Shown here: positions 1 through 8,498 of the stretch, one piece after another
Layout: each line of letters begins with the position of its first letter
How positions within the stretch are numbered: position 1 is the first letter of the stretch
Assembly (NCBI GenBank): GCA_025349905.2
Contig: MU624750.1
Location: 1-26,381, forward strand
DNA length: 26,381 bases
Source of the DNA: Blastocladiella britannica
Lineage: Eukaryota > Blastocladiomycota > Blastocladiomycetes > Blastocladiales > Blastocladiaceae
Direction of reading: 5' to 3'
Position numbers and translations under genes: made by a program
Notes under the pieces: model-generated
The model's input: only the letters and a program-made list of their open reading frames with translations
Told to the model about the DNA's origin: nothing
Database searches by the model: none

Positions 1-441
1 CGTCATTGCCAAGTGCAGTGACCTCCTCGCCAAGCTCGACGTGTTCCGCAAGCACCGCAAGCGGCAGTGGTTGGCAATGATCGGCGAGTTCAAGCAGGCC
101 AATGGGCTGCTCGCCAGAGGCAAAGCCGCGACCGAGGCGGACATGGCGCGGTGTCGTTTGCTGCCGGACTGGTGGGCTCGCCGGATGGAGGAGGCGGTGG
201 CGGTCGGTGAGGGATGCGGGTTGGCGCATGCGCTGAGGCATGTCCGCCAAATGCGCGAGGCGGCCAAGTTGGTGAACGTGCCGTCGGAGATGTTGCGCCG
301 TCTTGGTGCGAAGGCGACAGCGGTCGAGGCCAAGATCAAGGCCAATGCCAACGCGGCTGGTGGCCCCGACCGAGGCGGCCTTGGTGACGCCGTAGGGTTT
401 TTTTTTTCCTGGTTGAAACAGACGTGCAGAATCCTTCTTGA
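1..441 (+). CDS. 3' end of an unrecognised gene (partial, cut by the window start)
   Basis: The frame is open from base 2 and reads as a charged, helical protein (K/R/E/A-rich, with WLAMIGEFKQANGLL and LPDWWARRMEEAV). I do not recognise a family. The unspliced frame runs to 721, but that would overlap the start of the mitofusin gene in another frame. A more likely end uses an intron at about 360-421 (62 nt, donor GTGGCC, acceptor GAAACAG), giving a last exon that encodes DVQNPS and stops at 439-441. An alternative donor at 384 reaches the same stop but makes a 38-nt intron, shorter than any other here. The predicted stop is only 21 bp before the next ATG. A miscounted poly-T run at 398-407 could also explain the odd ending. 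The existence of coding sequence is fairly secure; the exact 3' structure is not. Confidence 0.5.
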
Positions 442-462
442 TTTGCTTCAAAGAAATACAAC

Positions 463-3400
463 ATGGCCAGCAGCCACAACAGCCAAGGCAACCAACGCGA
501 GGCCCCGGCCTTTGCCCCGCTCTCGGGCGCTCACTCGGGCGCCTCGGACGCCGCCCAGTCCCTGTACCTGGCCAACCAGCAGCGCCTCGTCGGCTTCATC
601 CACCAGGCCCGCTCCCTCCTGGCCTCGGTCGAGCACCTTGCCCTCGACCCCGAGCGCTCGGTGCGTCTCTCGTACCCGGCAGACCTGTCTCTGGCCATTT
701 CTCTGGGCCCTTCTCGCCTAGATGAGCTTCAGGGTGAAGTGGCGGACCAGCAGCAGCAGCACGCCCCGTCCTCGCCAGCTCGCTCCGAAGTCGGCACCGC
801 CTCGTCGCGCCAGCAACAGCATCACGCCTCTGCTCGCCGTGTTGGTAGTGGTGGTGGTGGCTCGGTCCACCCACTTCAGCAACAGCAGCACTCTCACCAC
901 CGCGGGTCACCGTCCATTGTCTCGGGAGTAGAAGGCGGCGCTCACGCGCACGCGCACGCGGCCGCCGCGCAGGCATCCCCCTTCAAGGTGCTGGCTTTGG
1001 ACGTGCCCACGTCGCGGCACGGCCGCGTGCTGCTGCCGACGTCGGCGCTCGCCCCACTGCTAGCGGCTCGACTGACGGACGTGCGCGCGCACCTGCATCT
1101 GCTCGAGTCCCGCGTGCTCGACCGCACGTCGCGCATCCTGGTCACTGGCGACCTCAATGCCGGCAAATCGTCATTTGTGAATGCGCTGCTCCGGCGCGAA
1201 GTGTGCCCCGTGGACCAGCAGCCGCTGACCAACGTGTTCACCGAGGTGGTGGACGCGCGGTTCAACCGCCGGTCGCCTGGACGCGAGGAGGTACATGCGG
1301 TCGTGGACCCGGCCGACCCGACGGGGACTGTCGACACGTTCCCTGTTGCGTCGCTCGAGCGGCTGGTGGCCGAGCCCGAACCGTACGGACTCGTCAAAGT
1401 GTACTGCCACGAAGAGTCGGCACCCGCCCCATCCCGGTCGCCGGCGCGCCTGGCTTCGAGCCGACTTGCTCATCCGCTTGCGTCGTCATCGTCGGGATCC
1501 TCTGCCTCTGCCTCGGCGCTCTCGGCCCCAACCGACTCGGGCTGGACACCCGAAATGGGATCTGTCGCGTCGTCGTCGACCACTCCACCCAACGTGGTGG
1601 CGGCGCGTGTCGCTGCTGCCGCCGCATCGGTATCATCCGGATCGCGGTCACTGGCCGGCGTTCCGATCCCTGAGGGCGTGACCGCCACCGCCATTTGGGA
1701 CCTCCCTCCAGCAGCAGACGGCGAAGGGGAGGAGGAAGAGGACCTGGCGTCCGTATTTGGCGGCCCGGCGACCACTTCGGTGCTGGTGGGTTCCGAGCAT
1801 GTGGACGTGCGCCTCATTGACTCTCCCGGCCTCAACCGCGACGTGTGGAACACCATGGCTCTGTTTTCGCAGCAGGCCGAGATTGACGTGATTGTGTTTG
1901 TGGTGTCGGCCGAGAACCACTTTACCCTCTCGTCGCGCGAGTTCCTGGCCAAAGCGGGGCAGGAAAAGGCGTACATCTTTGTGGTGGTCAACAAGTTTGA
2001 CGCCATTCGCAACAAGGACCGCTGTGTCAAGCTGATCCTGCAGCAGATCGAGGACGTCTCGCCGCACACGTACGCGCACCGGCAAAAGCTGGTCCATTTC
2101 GTTTCGGCCGAATCCATGCTGCGCGAATCGCAAAACGGTGGCGGTGGCGGTCCTGGTGGACCCGGTGGACCTGGCGGCCCGAATGGCCCCGGTGGCGCGG
2201 ACAACCTGGCGCGGTTCCTGGACGTGGAGCGCGCACTCAAGGATTTCACGCTCGAAAAGCGCGCGCTGTCCAAGCTGTCCCCGGCCAAGCGGTACCTCGA
2301 CCACTTACTGGGCGACCTGGAGCTGCTGCTCGACTGTAACCTCCGCACCATCGTCGACCAGCTGGCGTCGCTGCGAGGCGAGCTCGACGTGCTGCTGCCC
2401 CGCGAGCGGCAGCTGGACGAGATGCGGGTCGAGGCGGGCGCCGAGATGGACCGGCTGGTGGAGTGGGCGGCAGAGCAGAGCGAGGCCGCGGTGGTACTGC
2501 GGTTTGCCGAGCACCACCAGCTCCAGCTTGCCAAGAACAACCGGGACCTCAAGGCTGGTGGCGAGCTCATCACCAGTGAAGACGACGACGATGAAGAGAA
2601 TGACCCACTGGTGGTGCGCGCTCGTGCCGTCCCTTGGCGCGGGATCCGGCACGCCGCGAGCTACATTGCCGGCGTGCACCGCGTGCTGGTCGAGGCGCTG
2701 CACGCGGACCTGGTGGCGGCGCAGTCGGACGCGGACCAGTCGGTGGCAGCGGCGTACGCGGCCATGGTGGACGTGTACGCTGCGTGGTGCGATGGTGCTG
2801 CGCAAGCGGCCATGCTGGCCGACAATGGCGCTTCCTCATCTTCCGCTGCCTCCAACATGTCGAGCACTCGGTCGTTAGCTGGATCGCGGTCCCCGCCGCG
2901 CGGCGCCACTGCCTCGGCGGCGGCACTGGCGGCCATCGGCGTCTCGGGGCTGGCGCCGCTGCCCAACGCGTCCGCGGGGCTGGTGGACGCGTACCCGATC
3001 CTGGGCGTCGGGTCCCACTCGCTGCCAAGTGGGAGTGACACCAATGGGACTCGCGACATGGCCCCGACCGCGGCGGCACTGATGCTGACCCCCACGGCGC
3101 TGCTGTTCCCGCACTGGCGCGCGCCGCGGCTGCACATCATGTCGTACTCGAGTCTGCGGCAGCAGCTCCCGCGCGGGTCGCCGCGCGAGTGGGTGCGTGG
3201 AGTGACCCCCGTGTCGGCATGGACCACGGTGGTCTCCTACTGGCGCGGGTCGGTGCTGTCGGTCTCGTGGTCAGACGTGGCCGGGTGGCCGGTGGTGGCG
3301 ACGGTGGTGGACGCGATTGGGACGCCGGTGGCCATGTCGTCCATGGCGCTCACGACCGTGTCCTTTGCAACGTCCACGGTGCTGGCCACTCGCAACGTGA

Positions 3401-3861
3401 CTGGCGACATTATTTCCTTGGGCATGCGTGTGGGCGCCCGCCGCGTCGCCACCGCGCTGCTGATTGTCGGCACCGCCGCCGGGTCGCTGGCCGCGTACCA
3501 CGCGCTCGCGACGTTGCCGCACCGGCTCCCCGTGGCCATGGCCCGCGCCGCCCGCCGCCGCCTCGCCGATGCCGCGTACGCGCCGACCGTTGCTGCCCAC
3601 GCTCGCGCGCACGCCCGCGTGGCTCTGGCTCGCGCCGCCGGTGACGCGGGCGCCAAGATGGACGCAGGGATGGCCGCAGTGCGCGCGCGCGGCGCACAGC
3701 TGGTTGCCAACGCCGCCGAACTCGCGGACGTCGAGGAGCGTATGGACGAGGTCCGTATGCGCGCCGCCCTGTTGCGCGCGCAGGTAGCCGCGGTGATGGT
3801 CGAGGAGCTTCGCGTTGCCGGCGCCGAGGGCGGTGCGGGCGAGCGGATCATGATGGTTTAA
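463..3861 (+). CDS. FZO1: Fzo1/mitofusin, mitochondrial outer-membrane fusion GTPase
   Basis: Single-exon gene of 1132 aa. It belongs to the dynamin-like GTPases that tether and fuse mitochondrial outer membranes. Visible GTPase motifs are G1 GDLNAGKS (residues 229-236), G2 Thr256 in PLTNVF, G3 DSPG (453-456) and G4 NKFD (510-513). The stretches CPVDQQPLTNVFTEV, SAENHFTLSSREFL and EKAYIFVVVNKFDAIR are close to fungal Fzo1 in wording and order. Hydrophobic segments near residues 943-975 and 996-1019 are the expected membrane anchor, followed by a C-terminal heptad region (about 1086-1120). The protein is longer than yeast Fzo1 (about 855 aa) because of a Gln/His/Ser-rich N-terminus (about 90-170) and a Ser/Ala/Pro-rich insert of roughly 110 residues between G2 and G3 (about 320-431). 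The ATG at 463 has a good context (ACAACATGGCC). It is followed by the convergent M3 peptidase gene 78 bp downstream. Confidence 0.93.
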   Translation: MASSHNSQGNQREAPAFAPLSGAHSGASDAAQSLYLANQQRLVGFIHQARSLLASVEHLALDPERSVRLSYPADLSLAISLGPSRLDELQGEVADQQQQHAPSSPARSEVGTASSRQQQHHASARRVGSGGGGSVHPLQQQQHSHHRGSPSIVSGVEGGAHAHAHAAAAQASPFKVLALDVPTSRHGRVLLPTSALAPLLAARLTDVRAHLHLLESRVLDRTSRILVTGDLNAGKSSFVNALLRREVCPVDQQPLTNVFTEVVDARFNRRSPGREEVHAVVDPADPTGTVDTFPVASLERLVAEPEPYGLVKVYCHEESAPAPSRSPARLASSRLAHPLASSSSGSSASASALSAPTDSGWTPEMGSVASSSTTPPNVVAARVAAAAASVSSGSRSLAGVPIPEGVTATAIWDLPPAADGEGEEEEDLASVFGGPATTSVLVGSEHVDVRLIDSPGLNRDVWNTMALFSQQAEIDVIVFVVSAENHFTLSSREFLAKAGQEKAYIFVVVNKFDAIRNKDRCVKLILQQIEDVSPHTYAHRQKLVHFVSAESMLRESQNGGGGGPGGPGGPGGPNGPGGADNLARFLDVERALKDFTLEKRALSKLSPAKRYLDHLLGDLELLLDCNLRTIVDQLASLRGELDVLLPRERQLDEMRVEAGAEMDRLVEWAAEQSEAAVVLRFAEHHQLQLAKNNRDLKAGGELITSEDDDDEENDPLVVRARAVPWRGIRHAASYIAGVHRVLVEALHADLVAAQSDADQSVAAAYAAMVDVYAAWCDGAAQAAMLADNGASSSSAASNMSSTRSLAGSRSPPRGATASAAALAAIGVSGLAPLPNASAGLVDAYPILGVGSHSLPSGSDTNGTRDMAPTAAALMLTPTALLFPHWRAPRLHIMSYSSLRQQLPRGSPREWVRGVTPVSAWTTVVSYWRGSVLSVSWSDVAGWPVVATVVDAIGTPVAMSSMALTTVSFATSTVLATRNVTGDIISLGMRVGARRVATALLIVGTAAGSLAAYHALATLPHRLPVAMARAARRRLADAAYAPTVAAHARAHARVALARAAGDAGAKMDAGMAAVRARGAQLVANAAELADVEERMDEVRMRAALLRAQVAAVMVEELRVAGAEGGAGERIMMV

Positions 3862-3939
3862 ACGATCAAGGCCAGTTGACAAGCAAGTGACGAACGAGGA
3901 AAACAAAACAAAACGCAATGCAAATTTATAGCAACCAAC

Positions 3940-6084
3940 TTAATCCTCGAGGACGTGCTTGAGGAACGGCTCCATGTCGGGCTGACGGCCCAGGAACCCA
4001 ACCACCATGTCCATGCCGCCCTTGGTGGCGCCGGGCGTCAAGATCTCCTTGACGTACTGCTGCGCAACCTCGACGCTCATGCACCCGCCCTTGCCCTCGG
4101 CCCGGCGCACAAACTCGGCAAAGCAGTCGTGCGCGTACACTTCCGACACCAGGTACGACGAGTACACCGCATCGTACCCCTGGGCCAAGTGGTACCATGC
4201 CGCCCATGGCCAGGTGCCCTCGGCTAGCTCGGTGCCGTGGATCGTGCGCTGCAGGTCGGCCCAGGTGTTGCGCATCTTGCGCACGATCGCTTCGTCATCG
4301 TCATTGGGACCAATGAACCCGGGCGAGTGAATCGCCAAGTCAAACAGTGACATGTACAGCTGGCGCGAGTACGCGTTGCCCAGCTGCAGCTTGCGCAGTT
4401 TGCGGAGCTTGGCGACCACGTCGGACGGCAGCCCGGCCCCCGTCTCGTGGTGTTTGGCCACGCGCGCCAGCACCCGCTCGTCGTACATCCAGTTCTCAAA
4501 CATTTGCGACGGCAGCTCCAAAAAGAAAATGTCAACCCCGCCCGGGTACGGGTTGACGGACCACGTCCACGACAGCAGCGCATGCGGGGTCTCGGCTTTG
4601 AGCTTGTGCGCCACGTGCCCGAGCTCGTGGCACACTGTGCGCACTTCGCTGAACTTGAGCAGCGACGGCGTCGTTGCGGTCGGGCGCGTCAGATTGCCAA
4701 TGTTGGCCGCAATCGGGTACGTGCGCGATCCCGTCGGCGACCCGTCGATCGTCGACGGCATCAGCGGCGCCACGCACTGGTGAGAGTACTTGCCTGGGCG
4801 TGGGTCTATCCATTTTTGCAGATGTCAGACTTCGAATGTGACCCGAAAAAAAAAAATGGGGACATATGCACGAAGGTCCATGTAAAAGTGGCCGACCAGG
4901 TCGCCGCGCGATCCGTCTTCCTTGCGCGCATAGACAACGTACGCGCGGACATTCTCGTGCCACTTGGGCATATCGTTGGCCTCGGCAAACTCGATCGCCA
5001 GCAGCTCCGAGTACACGCCTAGCAGCTCGCGGACCGCGTGCTCAAGGGGGAAGTACGCGGCAATGGCGTTCTCGTCCACGTCGTACTCTTGGCGCTTGAG
5101 CGCGGCCTGCGCAAACGCCAGGTCCCACACTGCCAGTGGCCCCAACTGGTTTGCGGCCTCGTCCTGCCCCTGTTCGCGCGAGAGTGCGGTCCGTAGCGCC
5201 GCCATATCGGCATCGCGCTTGGGCTGCAATTTGACGGCCAGATCGCGCATCCACTGCAGCTGCGCTGGGTCGCTGACCATGGTGCCCGCGAGCCGCATGT
5301 GCGCGTGGGACGCGAATCCGGCGAGCCGAGCGGCGTGGTCGCGCGCGCGCAGCAGGCGGGCAAGCGTCACCTGGTTGGCTTCGCACCGGCCATTGTACGC
5401 ACAGTGCATCTGGCGGCGGAGCGACCGCGACTTGGCGCCCTGCATGACTGCAACATAGTCCGGGGTCTTGGTCGAGAGTACCGCAATATCACCACTGTGC
5501 TTCTTTTCGAGACCTTCAATGAATGTCGCCGGCAGGCCCTCGAGCTCGGCCACGGGCACCTCGATCGTGGTAGTATCCTCGTTGATGGCCTGCGTGTACT
5601 GCTCCTCGAGCTTGGCGGCGGTAGTCTTGAGCGCGGCAAACTGCGCGCGGTCAGCGTCCGAGTCAATGGCAATCCCGTTGGCCCGGTGCAAGTCGAGCGT
5701 GCGCGAGTACAGGTACCCCAAGTCAGCGGGCACTTGGTCGCGCACCGCCACCAGCGCGTCCCAGACACCCCGGTGCGCGTACGACCCGTCGAACGCCAGT
5801 TTCAGCGTGGTCTTGGCCCGCGCCGCCGCCGTGCGCACGGGACCGTCCGCGTGCACCATGGCCGGGAAAGTCGCAAACTGTTGCCGCGCCGCCGCCGCGT
5901 TCTGCGCCGCGTGGAATGCTAGCAACGTGTTGGCCACCGTGCGGTCCGCCGGCGCGATCGATGCGATCTTGGTACACGCAGAGTGTAGGGAACCGGCCAC
6001 CTCGGCGGCGGTGGTTTCGACCGCGTGCACCGACGTCTGGAACCGAAAGTCGGCCGATGGCATGTCGTGTATGGGCGTTGTCAT
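3940..6084 (-). CDS. PRD1: M3-family oligopeptidase (thimet oligopeptidase/saccharolysin-like)
   Basis: Zinc metallopeptidase that cleaves short peptides, usually in the cytosol or mitochondrial intermembrane space. Two exons: 6084-4872 and 4805-3940. The 66-nt intron (4806-4871) has donor GTGCAT and acceptor GATAG, and splicing restores DLHPRPGKYSH, matching the family's DLYPREGKYGH. The product is 692 aa, the usual length. The zinc site is HELGH (464-468), with the third ligand Glu about residue 501 in LELPSQMFENW. The C-terminal YDAVYSSYLVSEVYAHD and KEILTPGATKGGMDM are hallmark M3A blocks. The loop between HELGH and the third ligand is about eight residues longer than in animal thimet oligopeptidase. 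An in-frame ATG at 6141 would add MPIRRFLHRVLTTTTSRRK, which looks like a mitochondrial presequence. The PSQM-F-EN signature favours thimet/Prd1 over the mitochondrial intermediate peptidase Oct1; the exact orthologue is inference. Confidence 0.92.
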
Positions 6085-6141
6085 TTTTCTTCTTGAGGTG
6101 GTCGTTGTCAGCACTCGGTGGAGGAATCGCCGGATGGGCAT

Positions 6142-6778
6142 TTCTCTCGGTTTTGGGGGAGATGTGTGCGCTGGCCTTGTCCAATTTGTCACGTTTTCTT
6201 GGAGGAAGGATCTCTCTGCACGACGGCCAGAAGGATCATGGTGCCTTTGGCGCACGCGTACCCCGAGATGTCCGCGACCTCGCCTTGTGTGTGTTGCGAT
6301 CATTTCGTGAGATTGGGAGGATCAAGGTGGGATGGAGATCTCCTCCTCTCTTTCGAGATCTCCTCCATTTCTCCAAGCATTCTAAACACGGCCAGACCAA
6401 TTCCTGCTACCATAAATTCCAGTAGACGCGCCGTACTTGGGGCAAAATTATGTCATATTTTGTCATTTTTATATTTGTTTTGTTTGAAAAAGAAAAAGCA
6501 CAAGAAACAGACGTGGCTCAATTTAATGACTTCCATCTCATTACAACCGCAACTTGGTTTCTGTCGACTCCATCCACGGCGATGTATACTAAAGAACGAA
6601 TGGAATAGAGCAAAAGTATTGGTCCAGGGTTTCTCTTTCCCTGCTCTTTTTTCCTCGTTTAATCAGTCCTCGTAGCCGCCCTCAGCGCTTTTTTTTTTTT
6701 TCTTGACGACTCGCTGGCTCGACCAACGTCAAGTTAATACAAACCGACAATACAGTACAAATCATAAAAAAATAAAGA
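6142..6778. other. Divergent intergenic region, no gene seen
   Basis: This gap separates the M3 peptidase (leftward) and the GPI-type protein (rightward), so it should hold both promoters. The left part up to about 6303 remains open in the peptidase frame but reads like untranslated sequence. From about 6420 it becomes AT-rich, with A/T runs. A 12-bp direct repeat GAGATCTCCTCC occurs at 6335-6346 and 6355-6366; the first copy overlaps the palindrome GGAGATCTCC (6334-6343). A-rich sequence (ATAAAAAAATAAAG) lies directly before the ATG at 6779. I see no RNA gene or recognised element. Confidence 0.5.
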
Positions 6779-7512
6779 ATGCAACTTTCGCCACTTGCAT
6801 CGTTCCTGGCTGTCCTCGTCGCGCTGGTCGCGGTCATGGTCCCCTCGTCCCTCGCCAACCCGGACGGCTCGCCCGTGTGCTCTGTTGATGGTGTGTACCC
6901 TCAAAAGTGGCTTCAGTGATGAACAACGATTGAGACTAACAAAAACAATTGATAACAACAGTCGCTGCCATGGCCAAAAACCACGGCGGCGCCCAAAACA
7001 GCACCCTGGGCTTCTTTTTCGATATCACGGTCCTGACCAACACCACATTTGCGGTGAGCGTCAAGACCAAGGTGCCCACGGTCGCCAACTACCGTGGCCT
7101 GCTGCTGTGGGCCAACTCGGCGCGCGGCATTCGCACCGGCACCTGGAAGCTCCCGCCAAACTCAAAGGGGTTCAAAACCGTTTGCGGAGGCATGTCCGTC
7201 ACGCAAGACCGCCCTGGCCTGCGCATGCTGGCGTCCGTGGACCCCGCGTCTCCTGTCAACTTTGTCCTGACGGTCCCTGCCGACGCGCCGCAGCCCATCA
7301 GCTTTAGTGGCGCCATCATTGGCGAGCTCGGGCTCAAGCAATGGAACGTCATCTCCTCGACCCCGGCGCCTGCGTACAACAAGACCGAAGCGGCGTCCAT
7401 GTTCCAGCAACTCGGCGGTGCCTCTGCCGCACTCGGGAGCGGCGCCGCTTCTACTAGCGCCTCTGTGTTTATTGGGCTCGTGGCCGCGATTGCGGCAGCT
7501 GTTTTCGTCTAA
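6779..7512 (+). CDS. Small secreted protein, probably GPI-anchored, function unknown
   Basis: Two exons, 6779-6890 and 6962-7512, with a 71-nt intron (6891-6961; donor GTGTGT, acceptor AACAACAG; splice falls inside a Val codon). The product is 220 aa. It starts with a clear signal peptide (MQLSPLASFLAVLVALVAVM, then VPSSLA before NPDGS) and ends in a small-residue stretch (GSGAASTSAS) followed by a hydrophobic tail FIGLVAAIAAAVFV, the layout of a GPI-attachment signal. The mature part has two cysteines (SPVCSVD and KTVCGG), which could pair, and several N-glycosylation sequons (QNST, LTNTT, YNKT). I do not recognise a domain. A surface or cell-wall protein is the most likely role, by inference from topology only. 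Its stop is 35 bp from the end of the convergent UPF0193 gene. Confidence 0.8.
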
Positions 7513-7547
7513 AATTCCATCCAATAAATCTCTTCATTTTTTTTTTT

Positions 7548-8427
7548 TCAAATTGGCGGCAGCCTGAGACCGCCATGGTGGACTTCAGCTTCATTCAAGG
7601 TCTTGGCCAGCCGCTCGACCTGGCGAACCCGCGTATTGATTTCGGCAGCAATCTTGGTCTGGTACTCAGCACCCTTGCCCAGCTTTTCCATGGACGCCAT
7701 AAACGCATGCCTATCTTCAATCTCCGCCAGCAGTTCTTCGATCGGATCCACCACTGCTGGCTCTGGATCTGGAACACGGCGGCGCTCCTTTTTCTTTGGA
7801 CGAGCACGGCCAACTACATCTGCTTCTTCGTCGTCCCCCTCTTCAATATTGCACTCCAGTATCGATCGGCCAGTTCCTCGGACCATGGACTTTTGCAGTT
7901 TCGTGATTTGCTCCCCTCGGTCTCCTGTTACATTTTGCTTTGTTAATTCAATCCTCAAGTTAAAAAATTGAAAAATTGAGAGGACAAACGTCGAGGAGAT
8001 GGTCGAAACAGTTCGCGCTCGTAATTGCCACACATTTGAGCGATTTCGGGTTGCAGCCGCTTGCTGGGTTTGTGCGCACCGGGCTCCATCCGATATACGG
8101 CCTTGATGGGAGCTCGTGCCGGCGGACTTGCCCTCGATGCTGCTGCTGCTGCCGGGGATTGAAATGGCAGAGCTCCTGTTGGATCTATCATGCTTTGCTT
8201 GAGTAGGATCTATTTCAAATTAACAAAAGTATTTTACCAGAGTATACATGATGAAGCAGTGCCATTTTCTGGCGTTTCGGAAGGTTGGATTTCGCAATCA
8301 TGGATTGCAACAGTTTCTCGGTGCTTTTACTGAATTTGGGAACCGCGGACATGGACGAGGTTGCGCCCGATGCAATGGATACGGTCCCATGCAAGGCTGG
8401 CGTATGTGCTCGCGTGCTAGAAGCCAT
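7548..8427 (-). CDS. UPF0193 (EVG1/C22orf23) family protein, probable flagellum-associated
   Basis: Three exons on the minus strand: 8427-8238, 8184-7990 and 7924-7548. Introns are 53 nt (8185-8237; donor GTAAAA, acceptor ATGATAG) and 65 nt (7925-7989; donor GTTTGT, acceptor TAACAG). The product is 253 aa; the human relative is about 217. The N-terminal block FSKSTEKLLQSMIAKSNL, the middle block CGNYERELFRPSPRRDRGEQ (formed across the second splice) and the C-terminal block EIEDRHAFMASMEKLGKG, then EYQTKIAAEI, follow the order of UPF0193 proteins. The molecular role is not known; family members are found mainly in organisms with cilia or flagella, so an axonemal or basal-body role is inference. 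A Lys/Arg patch (PKKKERRR) follows an acidic stretch. It is divergent from, and only 71 bp away from, an LRGUK-like gene. Confidence 0.82.
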
Positions 8428-8498
8428 TTATTTGATATATTTCTTCAAAGTTCTCTCATTTGAGAGAGTGGGAAAATCATTTCCCATGAAAAATTAAT
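8428..8498. promoter_or_regulatory. 71-bp bidirectional promoter region with two adjacent inverted repeats
   Basis: This is the whole gap between the start codons of the UPF0193 gene (leftward) and the LRGUK-like gene (rightward), so both promoters or 5' leaders must share it or overlap the coding exons. It contains two neighbouring imperfect palindromes with 7-bp arms: TCTCTCA (8452-8458) with TGAGAGA (8461-8467), and TGGGAAA (8469-8475) with TTTCCCA (8480-8486). Symmetric sites like these are typical of dimeric transcription factors. I see no classical RFX X-box. Function is inferred from position. Confidence 0.5.

Noticed and set aside
41..721. Reading the first gene as one frame to 721
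   Set aside because: The last 260 bases overlap the mitofusin start in a different frame and turn into Pro/Arg/Thr-rich shadow sequence; an intron ending at 421 is preferred.
1470..2573. 367-codon minus-strand frame opposite the mitofusin
   Set aside because: The plus strand carries the G3 and G4 GTPase motifs in this stretch; the minus reading is Ser/Arg-rich shadow.
8285..8497. Plus-strand frame that might be taken as the start of the LRGUK-like gene
   Set aside because: It is antisense to the conserved first exon of the UPF0193 gene and does not splice into the leucine-rich repeats; the ATG at 8499 does.
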